Source of the DNA: Leptospira biflexa serovar Patoc strain 'Patoc 1 (Paris)'
Lineage (GTDB): Bacteria > Spirochaetota > Leptospiria > Leptospirales > Leptospiraceae
Length of the DNA stretch: 64,000 nucleotides
Assembly (NCBI RefSeq): GCF_000017685.1
Contig: NC_010602.1
Location: forward strand, 248,001 to 312,000
Direction of reading: 5' to 3'
Below the pieces are notes generated by a model. The model was not told where the DNA came from, made no database searches, and saw nothing but the letters and a program-made list of their open reading frames with translations. Position numbers and translations under genes: made by a program. Of the stretch, positions 18,842 to 27,328 are shown one piece after another (the stretch's first letter is position 1; each line of letters begins with the position of its first letter).

Positions 18842-20784
18842 TATGTAACTCCGCCCATTTCCTCTAGTTCTATTGTCGCTTCTTCCCAACGTTTGGTCAG
18901 GATTGAGATTTCTCTTTTAATATCGTTATAAGTGTCCATTTCCAACTGAAAACTTCTGTTTTTAAAGAACTCAGGGTCCTGTAAAAGTTCCTCTTTGTCC
19001 TTTTTATTTTTTTCCAGTCTTTCTATTTGGACTTCCAAATCGGAAATTTCTTTTTCTAATTTTTTCCGTTTGTTTTTACTCGCTTGGGGATTGGGCTTTT
19101 TTTCTTCCGATTTTGGCTTTTGGGACGTTTGGTCCTTCGCGTTAGTCCCTAATTCATCTTCTTTGTGGAATTTGAGGTAATCATCAAAACTACAATTGAG
19201 GTTTTTTAATTCGCCACCAGAGAGTTGGAAGGTGCGGTTACAAAGTCCCTTCATAAAATCGGGGTCGTGGCTGATGATGAGAAGGCTTCCTGGAAAATCG
19301 ATGAGGGAACGTTTGATCGCTTCGCGGATCACGATGTCGAGGTGGTTTGTTGGTTCGTCGAGGAACAAACAATTGGAAGGGTGGTTGACAAGTAGGGCAA
19401 GTCGGAGTCTACTCTGTTCCCCACCTGATAAGTGTTTGACGGATTTAAACACTCCATCGCCAGGAAAGGCAAAATGACCAAGGAGAGTCCTTGCTTTTTC
19501 TTCATTCAGTTCTGGGTATTTTTTTAAAACCGTTTCCACAAGATTTAAGGATTCATCCAAATCTTCCCCGTGTGTTTGGGAAAAATAACCAAGTTTGGTT
19601 TTTGGCCCATAGTATAATTTTCCAGTATCCAGTTTGTGTTGTTCTAACAAACAACGCATAAGAGTTGATTTTCCAGCCCCATTGGGACCAACGAGTGCCA
19701 CTTTGTCGCCAGCCGAAATTTCGATCTCTGCATTTTCAAAAATGGATTTTTTTTCACCTGTGTTTCTGTCAGGATAGGAAAAGGATGCGTGTTCTAGTCG
19801 AAGGATGATATTACTCGAAGGGACAAATTGGAATTGGTAGTCTGGTTTTTGGTTCCAAAAACTTTCTTCAGGATTGTCAACCCGGTCCCGTTTCTCCAAT
19901 CGTTTGATGACCGATTGTACTTGTCTTGCTTTGGTTGCTTGGGCACGGAATCGTTCGACCCATTCCATTCTTGATTTTAAATACGATTCTTCTTTTTCAA
20001 ATTGGACTTTTAGTTTCTCTTGGATTTCATTTTTGGCTTCAAAAAATTCTTCCAAACTTCCTTGGAATTCAAACGTCCCATGGGGATTGATTTCAATGAT
20101 CGTATCTACAGTTTGGTTTAAAAATTCCGGATCGTGAGTGACAAGGACAAAAGCTTGGTTTTGGGAAACCAAAAAGTCAGCTAACCAAGATTTGGTTTTG
20201 TCATCCAAGTGATTGGTTGGTTCATCTAAAAGTAGTAAATTATGCGGATTGAGTAGAGCAATCGCAAGTCCAATGCGGTGGTGGTAACCTGGAGAAAATT
20301 CTTTGGTTTTGCGAACGAAATCAGCCGTGGAAAAGCCAAGTCCAGATAGAATTTTTTTGGCCCGAGCCTCTAACCCATGTAAGTCGTGTAAGTGGGCAAA
20401 TTCTTCCAATTCACTCTGTTCGTGGAGTAATGTCTCAAATGCCGGATCTTCGTGGTCTATGGTTTCAAATTTGGATTCAATTTCTTTTCGTTTGGCATCG
20501 TACTCGGCATACAATTTGTTTTCGTCGAGGACGGTTTCGATGACTGACGTATCGGGATTGAATTCAGGGATTTGTTGGAAAAGGGAAAGGATCGTGTGTT
20601 TGGAACGAATCACTTCCCCGGATTCAGGTTTGATTTTCCCCGCGGCCATTTGGAAGAGAGTCGTTTTTCCAGAACCATTGGGACCTACAAGCGCCACGCG
20701 GCAACCTGGTTTGATGTGCCAGCTGAATCCCTCAAAGAGGACTTTGGGGCCGAAGTGTTGGTGGATTTGGATGAATTGGATCAA
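18841..20784 (-). CDS. ABC-F family ATPase (ribosome-associated)
   Basis: Two fused ABC domains with no membrane segment, a linker and a C-terminal coiled coil. Walker A motifs are GPNGSGKT (34-41) and GPNGAGKS (about 359-366); the second signature is LSGGEQSR, while the first reads FSPGYHHR and departs from the consensus. Both Walker B boxes end DEPTNHLD. The Lys/Glu-rich tail (about 545-647) is the Uup-type coiled coil. Family members act on the ribosome at the E site or rescue stalled complexes. The start is TTG 20784; an in-frame stop lies 36 bases upstream and no good Shine-Dalgarno is seen. A GC hairpin is 12 bases before the start. Confidence 0.88.
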   Translation of the reverse strand: MIQFIQIHQHFGPKVLFEGFSWHIKPGCRVALVGPNGSGKTTLFQMAAGKIKPESGEVIRSKHTILSLFQQIPEFNPDTSVIETVLDENKLYAEYDAKRKEIESKFETIDHEDPAFETLLHEQSELEEFAHLHDLHGLEARAKKILSGLGFSTADFVRKTKEFSPGYHHRIGLAIALLNPHNLLLLDEPTNHLDDKTKSWLADFLVSQNQAFVLVTHDPEFLNQTVDTIIEINPHGTFEFQGSLEEFFEAKNEIQEKLKVQFEKEESYLKSRMEWVERFRAQATKARQVQSVIKRLEKRDRVDNPEESFWNQKPDYQFQFVPSSNIILRLEHASFSYPDRNTGEKKSIFENAEIEISAGDKVALVGPNGAGKSTLMRCLLEQHKLDTGKLYYGPKTKLGYFSQTHGEDLDESLNLVETVLKKYPELNEEKARTLLGHFAFPGDGVFKSVKHLSGGEQSRLRLALLVNHPSNCLFLDEPTNHLDIVIREAIKRSLIDFPGSLLIISHDPDFMKGLCNRTFQLSGGELKNLNCSFDDYLKFHKEDELGTNAKDQTSQKPKSEEKKPNPQASKNKRKKLEKEISDLEVQIERLEKNKKDKEELLQDPEFFKNRSFQLEMDTYNDIKREISILTKRWEEATIELEEMGGVT

Positions 20785-20796
20785 GGGCTGTGAAAA

Positions 20797-20813
20797 CCCG
20801 CCGTTTCGGCGGG
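20797..20813 (-). terminator. GC-rich hairpin between the 53-aa gene and the ABC-F gene
   Basis: CCCGCC and GGCGGG (plus an inner G-C pair) make a strong short stem with a TTT loop core. Read on the minus strand it is followed by TTTT. It terminates the 53-aa gene or attenuates the ABC-F gene, whose TTG lies 12 bases beyond it. Confidence 0.7.
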
Positions 20814-20833
20814 CAAATTAGGAGGGACTAACC

Positions 20834-20995
20834 TTATTTCTTGGCTAGGAGTTCCGCCTTTCTTTCGCGAAGGTGTTTTACATAAAGGCTAGATTCGCCG
20901 TTCATTGTTTCCACAGACTTTTTAATGGCTGAGTCAATTTCCTCTACCGTCATTTTCGCGATTTTTTTGTTCTTCTTTTCTTTTTCTTCTGACAT
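20834..20995 (-). CDS. Small charged hypothetical protein, 53 aa
   Basis: A 53-codon frame starting ATG at 20995 with AGGGG eight to nine bases upstream, ending TAA at 20834, followed by a GC-rich hairpin. The product begins MSEEKEKKNKKIAKMTVEEI and continues as a charged, probably fully helical peptide ending in KAELLAKK. No family recognised. Good ribosome-binding site, clean codons and a hairpin right after the stop argue that it is real. It lies 49 bases upstream of the ABC-F start on the same strand, so it may be either an independent gene or a leader peptide. Confidence 0.65.
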   Translation of the reverse strand: MSEEKEKKNKKIAKMTVEEIDSAIKKSVETMNGESSLYVKHLRERKAELLAKK

Positions 20996-21105
20996 GGAAG
21001 TTTTCCCCTTTTAGGTACGTCACTGAGATTCTTCCAGGGTTTCCTCTCGAATGGAGACGGCAAGAAAAATAAGACAAAAATACCGACAAGTGGCAAACTG
21101 ACCGC

Positions 21106-21942
21106 ATGAAACGGATCCGTCGATTTTTCAGCGAAGTGTATTTGTATGATGTCCATGGCCTGGCCTCTGAACTTTCGTTTACCTTCCTTTTGACCCTTTT
21201 CCCTTTACTTGTTGTGTTTGTGACACTCCTTGGGCTTTTGCAAGATCCGAGAACTATCAATTTAATGACGGACCAAATTGGTAAATTTTTACCCGCACCC
21301 ATTTTCCAACCCATCGACAAAAGTGTAGAAAACCTAACCAAGGTAAAAAGTTATAATGTCATTGCGATTAGCATCGCCATTTCCTTTATTTCGAGCCTTA
21401 CCATTTTTGGAACCATTTCCAAAGCCCTTCGTTTCATCTCACGTGACGAAACCCAAGTTGGTTTTATTGCTTCGCAGTGGATCAACTTCCGTTTGCTTGT
21501 GATCTCTTTGGTTTTACTAGTATTCTATTTTTATCTGACGTATGGAATTGTTTCCATTGAGCGGGTCTTATACCAGTCGTTTCGATTTGCTTTTTTTCGA
21601 AACCATCCTTATTTATCTGTATCCCTTATCATTTTGCCGTATAGCATTGGACTCTTTACATTTTATTATGCTTATATTACCAAAGCAAAAACAACTTTGA
21701 AAGAAAATTTACCTGGAGCGATTTTTGCATCGTTACTTGTGCTTGGGATGAGTTTTGGATTTCAGTTTTACTTAAAGATGAAAAATGTGGGTGTGAATTA
21801 TTCTTTAGCGTATGATTTGATTTCCAAAATGGTGGTGCTCATGTTATACACCTATATCAACTCTACATTTTTTATTTGGGGGTTTTTATGGAACCAAGTG
21901 CTTGCAGACGATCGCGGTAAAAAATCTCATTCTAAAAAATAA
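21106..21942 (+). CDS. YihY/BrkB family inner-membrane protein
   Basis: 278-aa polytopic membrane protein with about six hydrophobic segments (roughly 24-46, 80-100, 125-150, 165-190, 205-225, 240-262). The N-terminal LASELSFTFLLTLFPLLVVFVTLLG stretch (about residues 19-44) and the DLISKMVVLMLYTYINSTFFIWG end fit the YihY/BrkB family, formerly mislabelled RNase BN. Function is unknown in general; transport or envelope roles have been suggested. It is divergent from the 53-aa gene, and its last 16 bases overlap the convergent hypothetical gene. Confidence 0.85.
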   Translation: MKRIRRFFSEVYLYDVHGLASELSFTFLLTLFPLLVVFVTLLGLLQDPRTINLMTDQIGKFLPAPIFQPIDKSVENLTKVKSYNVIAISIAISFISSLTIFGTISKALRFISRDETQVGFIASQWINFRLLVISLVLLVFYFYLTYGIVSIERVLYQSFRFAFFRNHPYLSVSLIILPYSIGLFTFYYAYITKAKTTLKENLPGAIFASLLVLGMSFGFQFYLKMKNVGVNYSLAYDLISKMVVLMLYTYINSTFFIWGFLWNQVLADDRGKKSHSKK

Positions 21943-22340
21943 TCTGGCTCTAAGAGCCTTGGGCAAAAAGAAATGATGATACCAAAGTAATGTCTAGCCA
22001 AAGAGTGGAAGAGCCATTCACCACCTGACGATAAAATGTCGTCGGCATCTAAGTCCGTGTATCCTTTTTTGTGAAACAATTGGTCAAGGCTCCAATTTTC
22101 TTCTCCAGGAATCACTTGGACTTTTAGGTGAGCATAAAATTTGTTTTCCTTATGATGATAACGAAAGACTAAAGCTCTACCACCTAACGGATTTCTGATG
22201 GTGAAAGTCAGCCAAGTGGGAAACTCATCATCTGATTCAGAACTTAAACTATACAATTCCCAACCAATGTCTTTTGCATTTCCAAAAAATTCCTGGAAAC
22301 TGGAAGTAAAGGCAGATTGGTATTCAGCGGTAATTCCCAT
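21927..22340 (-). CDS. Hypothetical protein, 137 aa
   Basis: No family recognised. The protein is soluble, rich in aromatic residues (W, Y, F) and histidine, without signal peptide or membrane segment. The alternating pattern of hydrophobic residues suggests a mixed alpha/beta domain. Its 3' end overlaps the convergent YihY gene by 16 bases. Codon use looks like its neighbours. Confidence 0.65.
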   Translation of the reverse strand: MGITAEYQSAFTSSFQEFFGNAKDIGWELYSLSSESDDEFPTWLTFTIRNPLGGRALVFRYHHKENKFYAHLKVQVIPGEENWSLDQLFHKKGYTDLDADDILSSGGEWLFHSLARHYFGIIISFCPRLLEPDYFLE

Positions 22341-22472
22341 TCTTAATTTGAATTCATTTTACAATCCTGTTTTTTAGGCAAACCCTATCTCTTTTTTTTA
22401 AGCAAAGAACTACAAATTCAGGTTTCCTAAACAAACAGAATCCTTATGATGGGAACTCGAGGATCGTAAGTT

Positions 22473-22913
22473 ATGATCGAAACCATCAATATCAATTGGC
22501 CAAGTGGTGCCATCGACCCTACCATCCATTGCCCTGCATGTGGTAGTATGGTCTTAAGTCCCTTGGAAGAAGAGGGCCCTGGATGCCATCATGTTCAATT
22601 CATCATCGATAGTGAATCGGGAGAATTTAACTATATTACAGATTCATTTGATGAAATCCTAAAAGAGTTTCGGAAACCCGAAGTGGAAGGTTTTGATGAA
22701 TGGGATGCCACGGAAGGATTTCTTGAGGATGCTGAATCCAATACATTTTATGTGATGAATCTGATTTTACCAAGTAATGTTTCCATCGAAGATGATCCAG
22801 TCTGTTTACGAATCGGTTATGAATTATTTTTTACAGAAGACCAGGAAGAATTATATGAAGAATTGGAAAGAAGACACGACGAAGAGGGGTTACATGACCA
22901 TAGCCAAAACTAA
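22473..22913 (+). CDS. Acidic hypothetical protein with a CPxCG motif
   Basis: 146 aa and strongly acidic. One CPACG motif (about residues 20-24) and C38 are the only candidate metal ligands, so a complete zinc ribbon is not evident. The rest is Asp/Glu-rich with an EELYEELERRHDEEG tail. GAGG lies about ten bases before the ATG. The final 20 bases overlap the start of the lipoprotein gene, which indicates one transcript. Function unknown. Confidence 0.7.
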   Translation: MIETININWPSGAIDPTIHCPACGSMVLSPLEEEGPGCHHVQFIIDSESGEFNYITDSFDEILKEFRKPEVEGFDEWDATEGFLEDAESNTFYVMNLILPSNVSIEDDPVCLRIGYELFFTEDQEELYEELERRHDEEGLHDHSQN

Positions 22914-23472
22914 ATTGATCCTATCAAATTTATCAGGACTACTTTTGACATTGATTGTTTTTTCAAATTGTCTAATTAGTTACAAAGACTATCCAAAAAT
23001 TTTACCACTTCCATCGGAAGAAAAAACCTTAGACACTCCATTTGTATATGGATTACCAACTTTCCCACAGTTGAATTTAGGTGGGAGAGAAGCATTGAAG
23101 AACTACTTCGATCAAAAAACTAGGTTTAAAAAAACAGTGGAAGGCGTGGATGTACCTAAGGTGGGTTACTTGGTGAATGTAAAAGTAAACTATCGTTCCC
23201 CAACTCCTGTTGCCACTGCCTTTTTAGGTGTCTCTACACTCACTGCTACATTTTTACCTGCATGGTCCACACAAGATGGATATGATGTTCAGTACATCTT
23301 ATACAAAGACGGAAAAAAAGTAGGAACTTATGATTATCATATCTTCCGAAATTATGCACAATGGATTCTGTTCCTTCCGATCTCTTGGTATAATTTTGAA
23401 ACAGCTACTGAAAAAGAAGTGTTTGAGCGAATGACCTTAAAATTCTTTGAGGATGCAAAAGAACATTTTTAA
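22894..23472 (+). CDS. Putative lipoprotein, 192 aa
   Basis: Start at ATG 22894 (AGAGGGG six bases upstream); the longer frame upstream lies inside the preceding gene and is rejected. The N-terminus has a basic end, a hydrophobic core and a cysteine in LIVFSNC (about residue 30), a loose Leptospira-type lipobox, so the mature protein is probably lipid-anchored. The mature part has repeated aromatic and Gly/Thr-rich strands and looks beta-rich. No family recognised. A TTG-started TSUP permease gene follows after 5 bases. Confidence 0.7.
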   Translation: MTIAKTKLILSNLSGLLLTLIVFSNCLISYKDYPKILPLPSEEKTLDTPFVYGLPTFPQLNLGGREALKNYFDQKTRFKKTVEGVDVPKVGYLVNVKVNYRSPTPVATAFLGVSTLTATFLPAWSTQDGYDVQYILYKDGKKVGTYDYHIFRNYAQWILFLPISWYNFETATEKEVFERMTLKFFEDAKEHF

Positions 23473-23477
23473 TTCAC

Positions 23478-24455
23478 TTGGAACACTCATTTCAAATCTT
23501 CCATGAATTCGTTTGGGGCTTTTGGCCTGGCGTTTTGGTTGTATTTGGATTGGGATTTTTTGTTGGGTATTTAGCCTCCTTTCTCGGACTGGGAGGAGGT
23601 TTTATCTACACCCCCTTTTTTCATAGTTTCTTTCATTTAACTGCTGTTCAAGCAGTAGCAGTCTCTCTTGCACAAATGCCAGTCTCCGCACTCTCTGGAC
23701 TCTATGTGTATTTTAAAAATGATAAAATACGTTGGAGACAAGGGTTTTTGTTACTCATTACATCTATTCCCTCGGCTCAATACACTGCATTTGCCTTTGG
23801 AAGGTTTGAGGACACTCCACTCGGCAAACAACTGTATTATGGGATACCGCTTTCTGAATTTGTATATCTCATTGTGTTTACAGTTTTTTTGGGAATACTG
23901 GCTATTTATAATTTAATAGCTGCACTTAAAAAACGAAAACGTTATTATGAGGCCTTGTCACTCGTAAGATCTGAGCCAAATGTAAAATCACTAGACTTAG
24001 ACAATCAAACCAATCCGAAAGGACTTGAGAGCAACGAAAAAAAATCCAAGATCACAAACCATCAAACTCAGTTTCAATTCACAAAGAAATCAATCTTCAT
24101 TGTACTGCTTGTAGGAATCTTCTTTGGTATGTTCTCTTCTTTATTTGGGATTGGTGGTGGTTTTTTAGCAGTTCCATTATTTGTTTATTATTTTCGCATG
24201 AGCCCTGTAGAGGCAGTTGCTACCTCTTTTTTAGGTATTTTTTTAACATCATTTGGAACCACCATCCAATTTCTTTTGTTAGGAAAATTACATTGGGAGC
24301 TTGCACTCGTCGGAAGTTTTGGTGGGATCTTTGGCGCAAGGATTGGATCGTTAAAGGCAGTGAATGCAAAACCATATACAATCTTACTTGTTACTTCTTT
24401 CTTTCAATTTCTTGTTGTGACCTGGTATTTAGTCGCTAAACTTCCGAAATTTTAA
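23478..24455 (+). CDS. TSUP (TauE/SafE) family permease
   Basis: 325-aa membrane protein made of two similar halves: LGLGGGFIYTPFF (about residues 36-48) and FGIGGGFLAVPLFVYYF (about 223-239) mark the repeat, and a hydrophilic linker of about 55 residues joins them. About eight transmembrane helices. Family members export or import sulfur- and carbon-containing anions. The start is TTG 23478 just after the lipoprotein stop, with no clear Shine-Dalgarno, so translation may depend on coupling. Substrate unknown; the name is by family only. Confidence 0.85.
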   Translation: MEHSFQIFHEFVWGFWPGVLVVFGLGFFVGYLASFLGLGGGFIYTPFFHSFFHLTAVQAVAVSLAQMPVSALSGLYVYFKNDKIRWRQGFLLLITSIPSAQYTAFAFGRFEDTPLGKQLYYGIPLSEFVYLIVFTVFLGILAIYNLIAALKKRKRYYEALSLVRSEPNVKSLDLDNQTNPKGLESNEKKSKITNHQTQFQFTKKSIFIVLLVGIFFGMFSSLFGIGGGFLAVPLFVYYFRMSPVEAVATSFLGIFLTSFGTTIQFLLLGKLHWELALVGSFGGIFGARIGSLKAVNAKPYTILLVTSFFQFLVVTWYLVAKLPKF

Positions 24456-24480
24456 TTTCGAAAACAAAGTTGCAAACTTT
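24445..24480. repeat. Two adjacent inverted repeats between TSUP and EAL genes
   Basis: CGAAATT-TT-AATTTCG (24445-24460) spans the TSUP stop codon, and AAAGTT-GCA-AACTTT (24466-24480) follows six bases later with a short T run. The second may be a weak terminator; both could bind a regulator of the EAL gene, which starts 32 bases on. Confidence 0.4.
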
Positions 24481-24512
24481 TACCTATCGTCTAAACTGGG
24501 TAACCGAAAAAC

Positions 24513-25319
24513 ATGAAACCAAGTTTTCCAGAAGCACAATTAGAAGATACACCCAACGGAAAAGTACCAAAGTTGTATAGTTGTGCGGAATGCCGGAGCG
24601 GTGCGGGTTTAGATTTTTCCTTTTCCATGGCCTTCCAACCCATCATCGATTGGAACCAAAAAAAAATCTATTCCCACGAAGCACTAGTTAGAGGAACAAA
24701 AGGAGAATCGGCATATTCGATTCTTTCCAAGGTCAATCAAAACAATCGTTACCAATTTGACCAATCTTGTCGGATCAAAGCCATCCAACTGGCAAACCAA
24801 ATCCAAATCCCTGCCTTACTCAATATCAACTTTTTACCCAATGCGGTTTACCAACCGGAGACCTGTATCCGTACAACTTTGGAAGCCAGTCGTGAGTATC
24901 AATTCCCTCTGAATCGATTGGTGTTTGAGCTGACAGAGGGAGAAGAAGTCCAAGACCATAACCACATCATCAATATCTTTAAAACCTATCAAAAGTATGG
25001 GTTTTTAACTGCTATCGATGATTTTGGATCAGGGTATTCTGGGCTCAATTTACTCGCAAAGTTCCAACCCGATCTCATCAAACTCGATATGGAACTCATT
25101 CGGAATATTCACGCAAATTCAGTGGCTCAAAAACTGACAAAAGCGATTGCAGGTGTTTGTCGGGAAATCGGAATCCAAGTCATTGCGGAAGGTGTGGAAA
25201 CGGTAGAGGAATTGAAAGTGCTTGTGGATATGGGAATCCATTTGTACCAAGGGTATTTGTTTTCCAAACCTGCCTTTGAATCCGCAGGTGAAGTTCACTT
25301 CCCCGAATTGACATCTTGA
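24513..25319 (+). CDS. Stand-alone EAL domain protein (cyclic-di-GMP phosphodiesterase)
   Basis: 268 aa: a short N-terminus with a CxxC pair (C24, C27 in SCAECRSG), then an EAL domain from about residue 38. Catalytic motifs are present: E56 of EALVRG, NINF, FELTE, DDFGSGYS, IKLD, AEGVE and QGYLFSKP. It should hydrolyse cyclic-di-GMP to pGpG. No sensory domain, no membrane segment, so it is a soluble regulator-like enzyme; the CxxC could bind metal or sense redox state (inference). Upstream are two inverted repeats; the gene is otherwise alone. Confidence 0.88.
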   Translation: MKPSFPEAQLEDTPNGKVPKLYSCAECRSGAGLDFSFSMAFQPIIDWNQKKIYSHEALVRGTKGESAYSILSKVNQNNRYQFDQSCRIKAIQLANQIQIPALLNINFLPNAVYQPETCIRTTLEASREYQFPLNRLVFELTEGEEVQDHNHIINIFKTYQKYGFLTAIDDFGSGYSGLNLLAKFQPDLIKLDMELIRNIHANSVAQKLTKAIAGVCREIGIQVIAEGVETVEELKVLVDMGIHLYQGYLFSKPAFESAGEVHFPELTS

Positions 25320-25355
25320 TCCAATTTCCTTTTTTGAATCCAGAGTCTGATTGAC

Positions 25356-26540
25356 TCAAATGAAAAAACTATTTAGATCCCTTCGTAAAGAATCAAATTG
25401 ATAATCACTTCGTCCTACCCTTGCGATCAATTGGATTTCCTCGTTGGGTTTGAGTTTTAAGATTCCATTCAATTGTTTGGTAAACACTCTGCTTTCTGGA
25501 TAATCTTCTACCGCTTGGTTCATGGTATGAAAGGCGATGTTTTTGACGGCACAAGAAAGAGTATAACGCATAAAATCACGACCCGTTTGGATCCAAGTGG
25601 TTTCGTCATCTTTTCCTTCTGAGATAAAAAATACCAAAGCCTTTGCTGAATTTGCTTGAGATGAAAACATTTCAATCGCAGCTCGTTTAGAATCTTCGGA
25701 GTGCCAAACCTCCTTCGTCAGATTGACAAAAAATGTTTTTGCAAACCATAATTTTAAGCCAGACAAACCATTCGCTTCCAAGGTTAAACCATCACGATTT
25801 TCATACATTTCTTCCTTTGACAATCGAAACCATTTTCGATTGAGTTCGTTTGATTCATAACGATTTGTCTCCATGGCGAAAGCATCGGTTAATATCGGTA
25901 AGATGGACTTAAGGAGGATTGGATCATTTGTCCATCGGATTTGATTTTGAAAGGGTCTTGCGAAGGAATGGATGTCGTTTAGTTCCTCGTTTGTCAAAAG
26001 TTCTCCAGAATACACTGACCGATTCATCCTGCGCTCACTGACACCTGAGAATAAAAAATCATGAACACATTTTGTTTTTGGTTGGAGAGAAACTTTTGCA
26101 ATTGGAAATTTGGAAAATGTTTTCCCTGAAGGTTTTCCTTTCGGGAAAAGTTTGATGGTGGTATCGAACATGAGGGAATCGGCCGTTAGGTGGCATAATT
26201 CCAAAAAACATCCTTGAGTATGGTAAAATTGTCGGTTTTTGGGATCAATTTCGGGTAATTGTTTGTCCCCATCTCCAAAGAGATAAAATTCACTCTCTGA
26301 GATTTTTTGGAATTTCCAAGGTTGTGAATTGTGGGAATTGGGTGCAAGTAGGGCTGTCAGTAAAATTTGGTCAATAGGTTCTGTATACCCAAGAGATTCT
26401 GCATAAGCGATGGGATTTGCCCTGTGTTTTTTGTTCTCTTCACTACCAAAGGCGTAGAGTTCTTTTTGTAACGAAGTGAGCGAAATCAAACTTCCCATTG
26501 TTAAACTTTTTTTTAAAAAACTTTCTCTGCTGAGTTTCAT
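25356..26540 (-). CDS. Nitroreductase-family protein (Acg/Rv3131-like)
   Basis: 394 aa. APNSHNSQPWKF (about 66-77) is the FMN-binding N-terminal motif of the nitroreductase fold, and the protein is twice the usual length, as in the Acg-type group with two nitroreductase-like halves. The N-terminus has a hydrophobic stretch after two lysines (about 10-25) and resembles an export or membrane signal, though no twin-arginine is present. Acg proteins in mycobacteria are dormancy-related and may store flavin rather than reduce a substrate. Divergent from the frnE-like gene, 52 bases apart. Confidence 0.78.
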   Translation of the reverse strand: MKLSRESFLKKSLTMGSLISLTSLQKELYAFGSEENKKHRANPIAYAESLGYTEPIDQILLTALLAPNSHNSQPWKFQKISESEFYLFGDGDKQLPEIDPKNRQFYHTQGCFLELCHLTADSLMFDTTIKLFPKGKPSGKTFSKFPIAKVSLQPKTKCVHDFLFSGVSERRMNRSVYSGELLTNEELNDIHSFARPFQNQIRWTNDPILLKSILPILTDAFAMETNRYESNELNRKWFRLSKEEMYENRDGLTLEANGLSGLKLWFAKTFFVNLTKEVWHSEDSKRAAIEMFSSQANSAKALVFFISEGKDDETTWIQTGRDFMRYTLSCAVKNIAFHTMNQAVEDYPESRVFTKQLNGILKLKPNEEIQLIARVGRSDYQFDSLRRDLNSFFI

Positions 26541-26592
26541 CTTTTTCCTGGCTATTAAAGCTTACCTTTATTGAATCGGAGTCTAAATTCAA

Positions 26593-27267
26593 ATGTCAAC
26601 CAACTCTGAAGTATTTCCAATCGATATCGTTTCCGACGTAGCCTGTCCCTGGTGTTATGTTGGCAAAAAAAAATTAGAAAAAGCCCTTTCCATCGTTGGG
26701 AATACCATCAATCCCGAAGTGAGATGGAGACCATTTCAATTATCACCGGAAATTCCTGAGGAAGGGATAGATTATAAGCTACACCTAACGCAAAAATTCG
26801 GAAGTTTAGACAGGTTGGATGGTGCTTGGAAACGTTTAAGTGAGATCGGAAAGGATGTCGGAATCAATTTTCAATTCCAAAACATTCCAAAAGCCACAAA
26901 CACTTTGGCATTACATGCACTTGTAGCGGCTCTTCCAAGTCTTGAAGAACAACAAAAATTAGTAGAAAGATTTTTTGCCGCCAATTTTGAAGAAGCATTG
27001 GATCTAACAGACAAAGAAGTTGTTTGGAAGGTGACAGAACCTGTTTACAAGGATCGAAACAAATTTGATGCCATTTATTCGGACTCAAATTTAAAACAAG
27101 AAATCCAACAAGAAATCCAATACTACCATCAAAATGGAATTAGTGGGGTACCATATTTCATCATCGGTGGTAAATATGCAGTGAGTGGAGCCCAGGATAC
27201 CTCAGTCTTTGTGGAAGTCATTGAAACTGTCATAAAAGAACGCGAATCCGAAAATAAGGGTCAATAA
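26593..27267 (+). CDS. DsbA-family oxidoreductase, FrnE-like
   Basis: 224 aa of the 2-hydroxychromene-2-carboxylate isomerase/DsbA (FrnE) group. The active site is C18-P-W-C21 near the N-terminus, and GVPYFIIGGKYAVSGAQ (about 188-204) has the cis-proline loop. There is no signal peptide, so it is cytosolic, as expected for FrnE. Such proteins take part in disulfide handling and stress tolerance. It is divergent from the nitroreductase gene, so both may answer redox stress; that link is inference. The RND gene follows 61 bases later. Confidence 0.87.
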   Translation: MSTNSEVFPIDIVSDVACPWCYVGKKKLEKALSIVGNTINPEVRWRPFQLSPEIPEEGIDYKLHLTQKFGSLDRLDGAWKRLSEIGKDVGINFQFQNIPKATNTLALHALVAALPSLEEQQKLVERFFAANFEEALDLTDKEVVWKVTEPVYKDRNKFDAIYSDSNLKQEIQQEIQYYHQNGISGVPYFIIGGKYAVSGAQDTSVFVEVIETVIKERESENKGQ

Positions 27268-27280
27268 ATTTCGAATCATC

Positions 27281-27296
27281 TTGACTCACCAGTCAA
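27281..27296. promoter_or_regulatory. Palindromic operator candidate upstream of RND pump gene
   Basis: TTGACT-CACC-AGTCAA is a 16-base site with perfect 6-base arms, centred about 40 bases before the RND start. Its left arm TTGACT also reads as a -35 hexamer, so a bound repressor would block RNA polymerase. The layout resembles TetR/AcrR-type operators. Confidence 0.5.
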
Positions 27297-27328
27297 TATC
27301 TTAAACTTTTAGAAATTGTAGTCATATT

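Noticed and set aside
18842..18889. 16 extra N-terminal residues for the rhodanese
   Set aside because: They lie in the ABC-F coding region in another frame and do not belong to the domain; the ATG overlapping the ABC-F stop is the natural start.
22777..22893. Longer N-terminus for the 22894 lipoprotein
   Set aside because: It would sit inside the preceding acidic protein gene and bury the signal peptide; ATG 22894 has AGAGGGG at the right distance.
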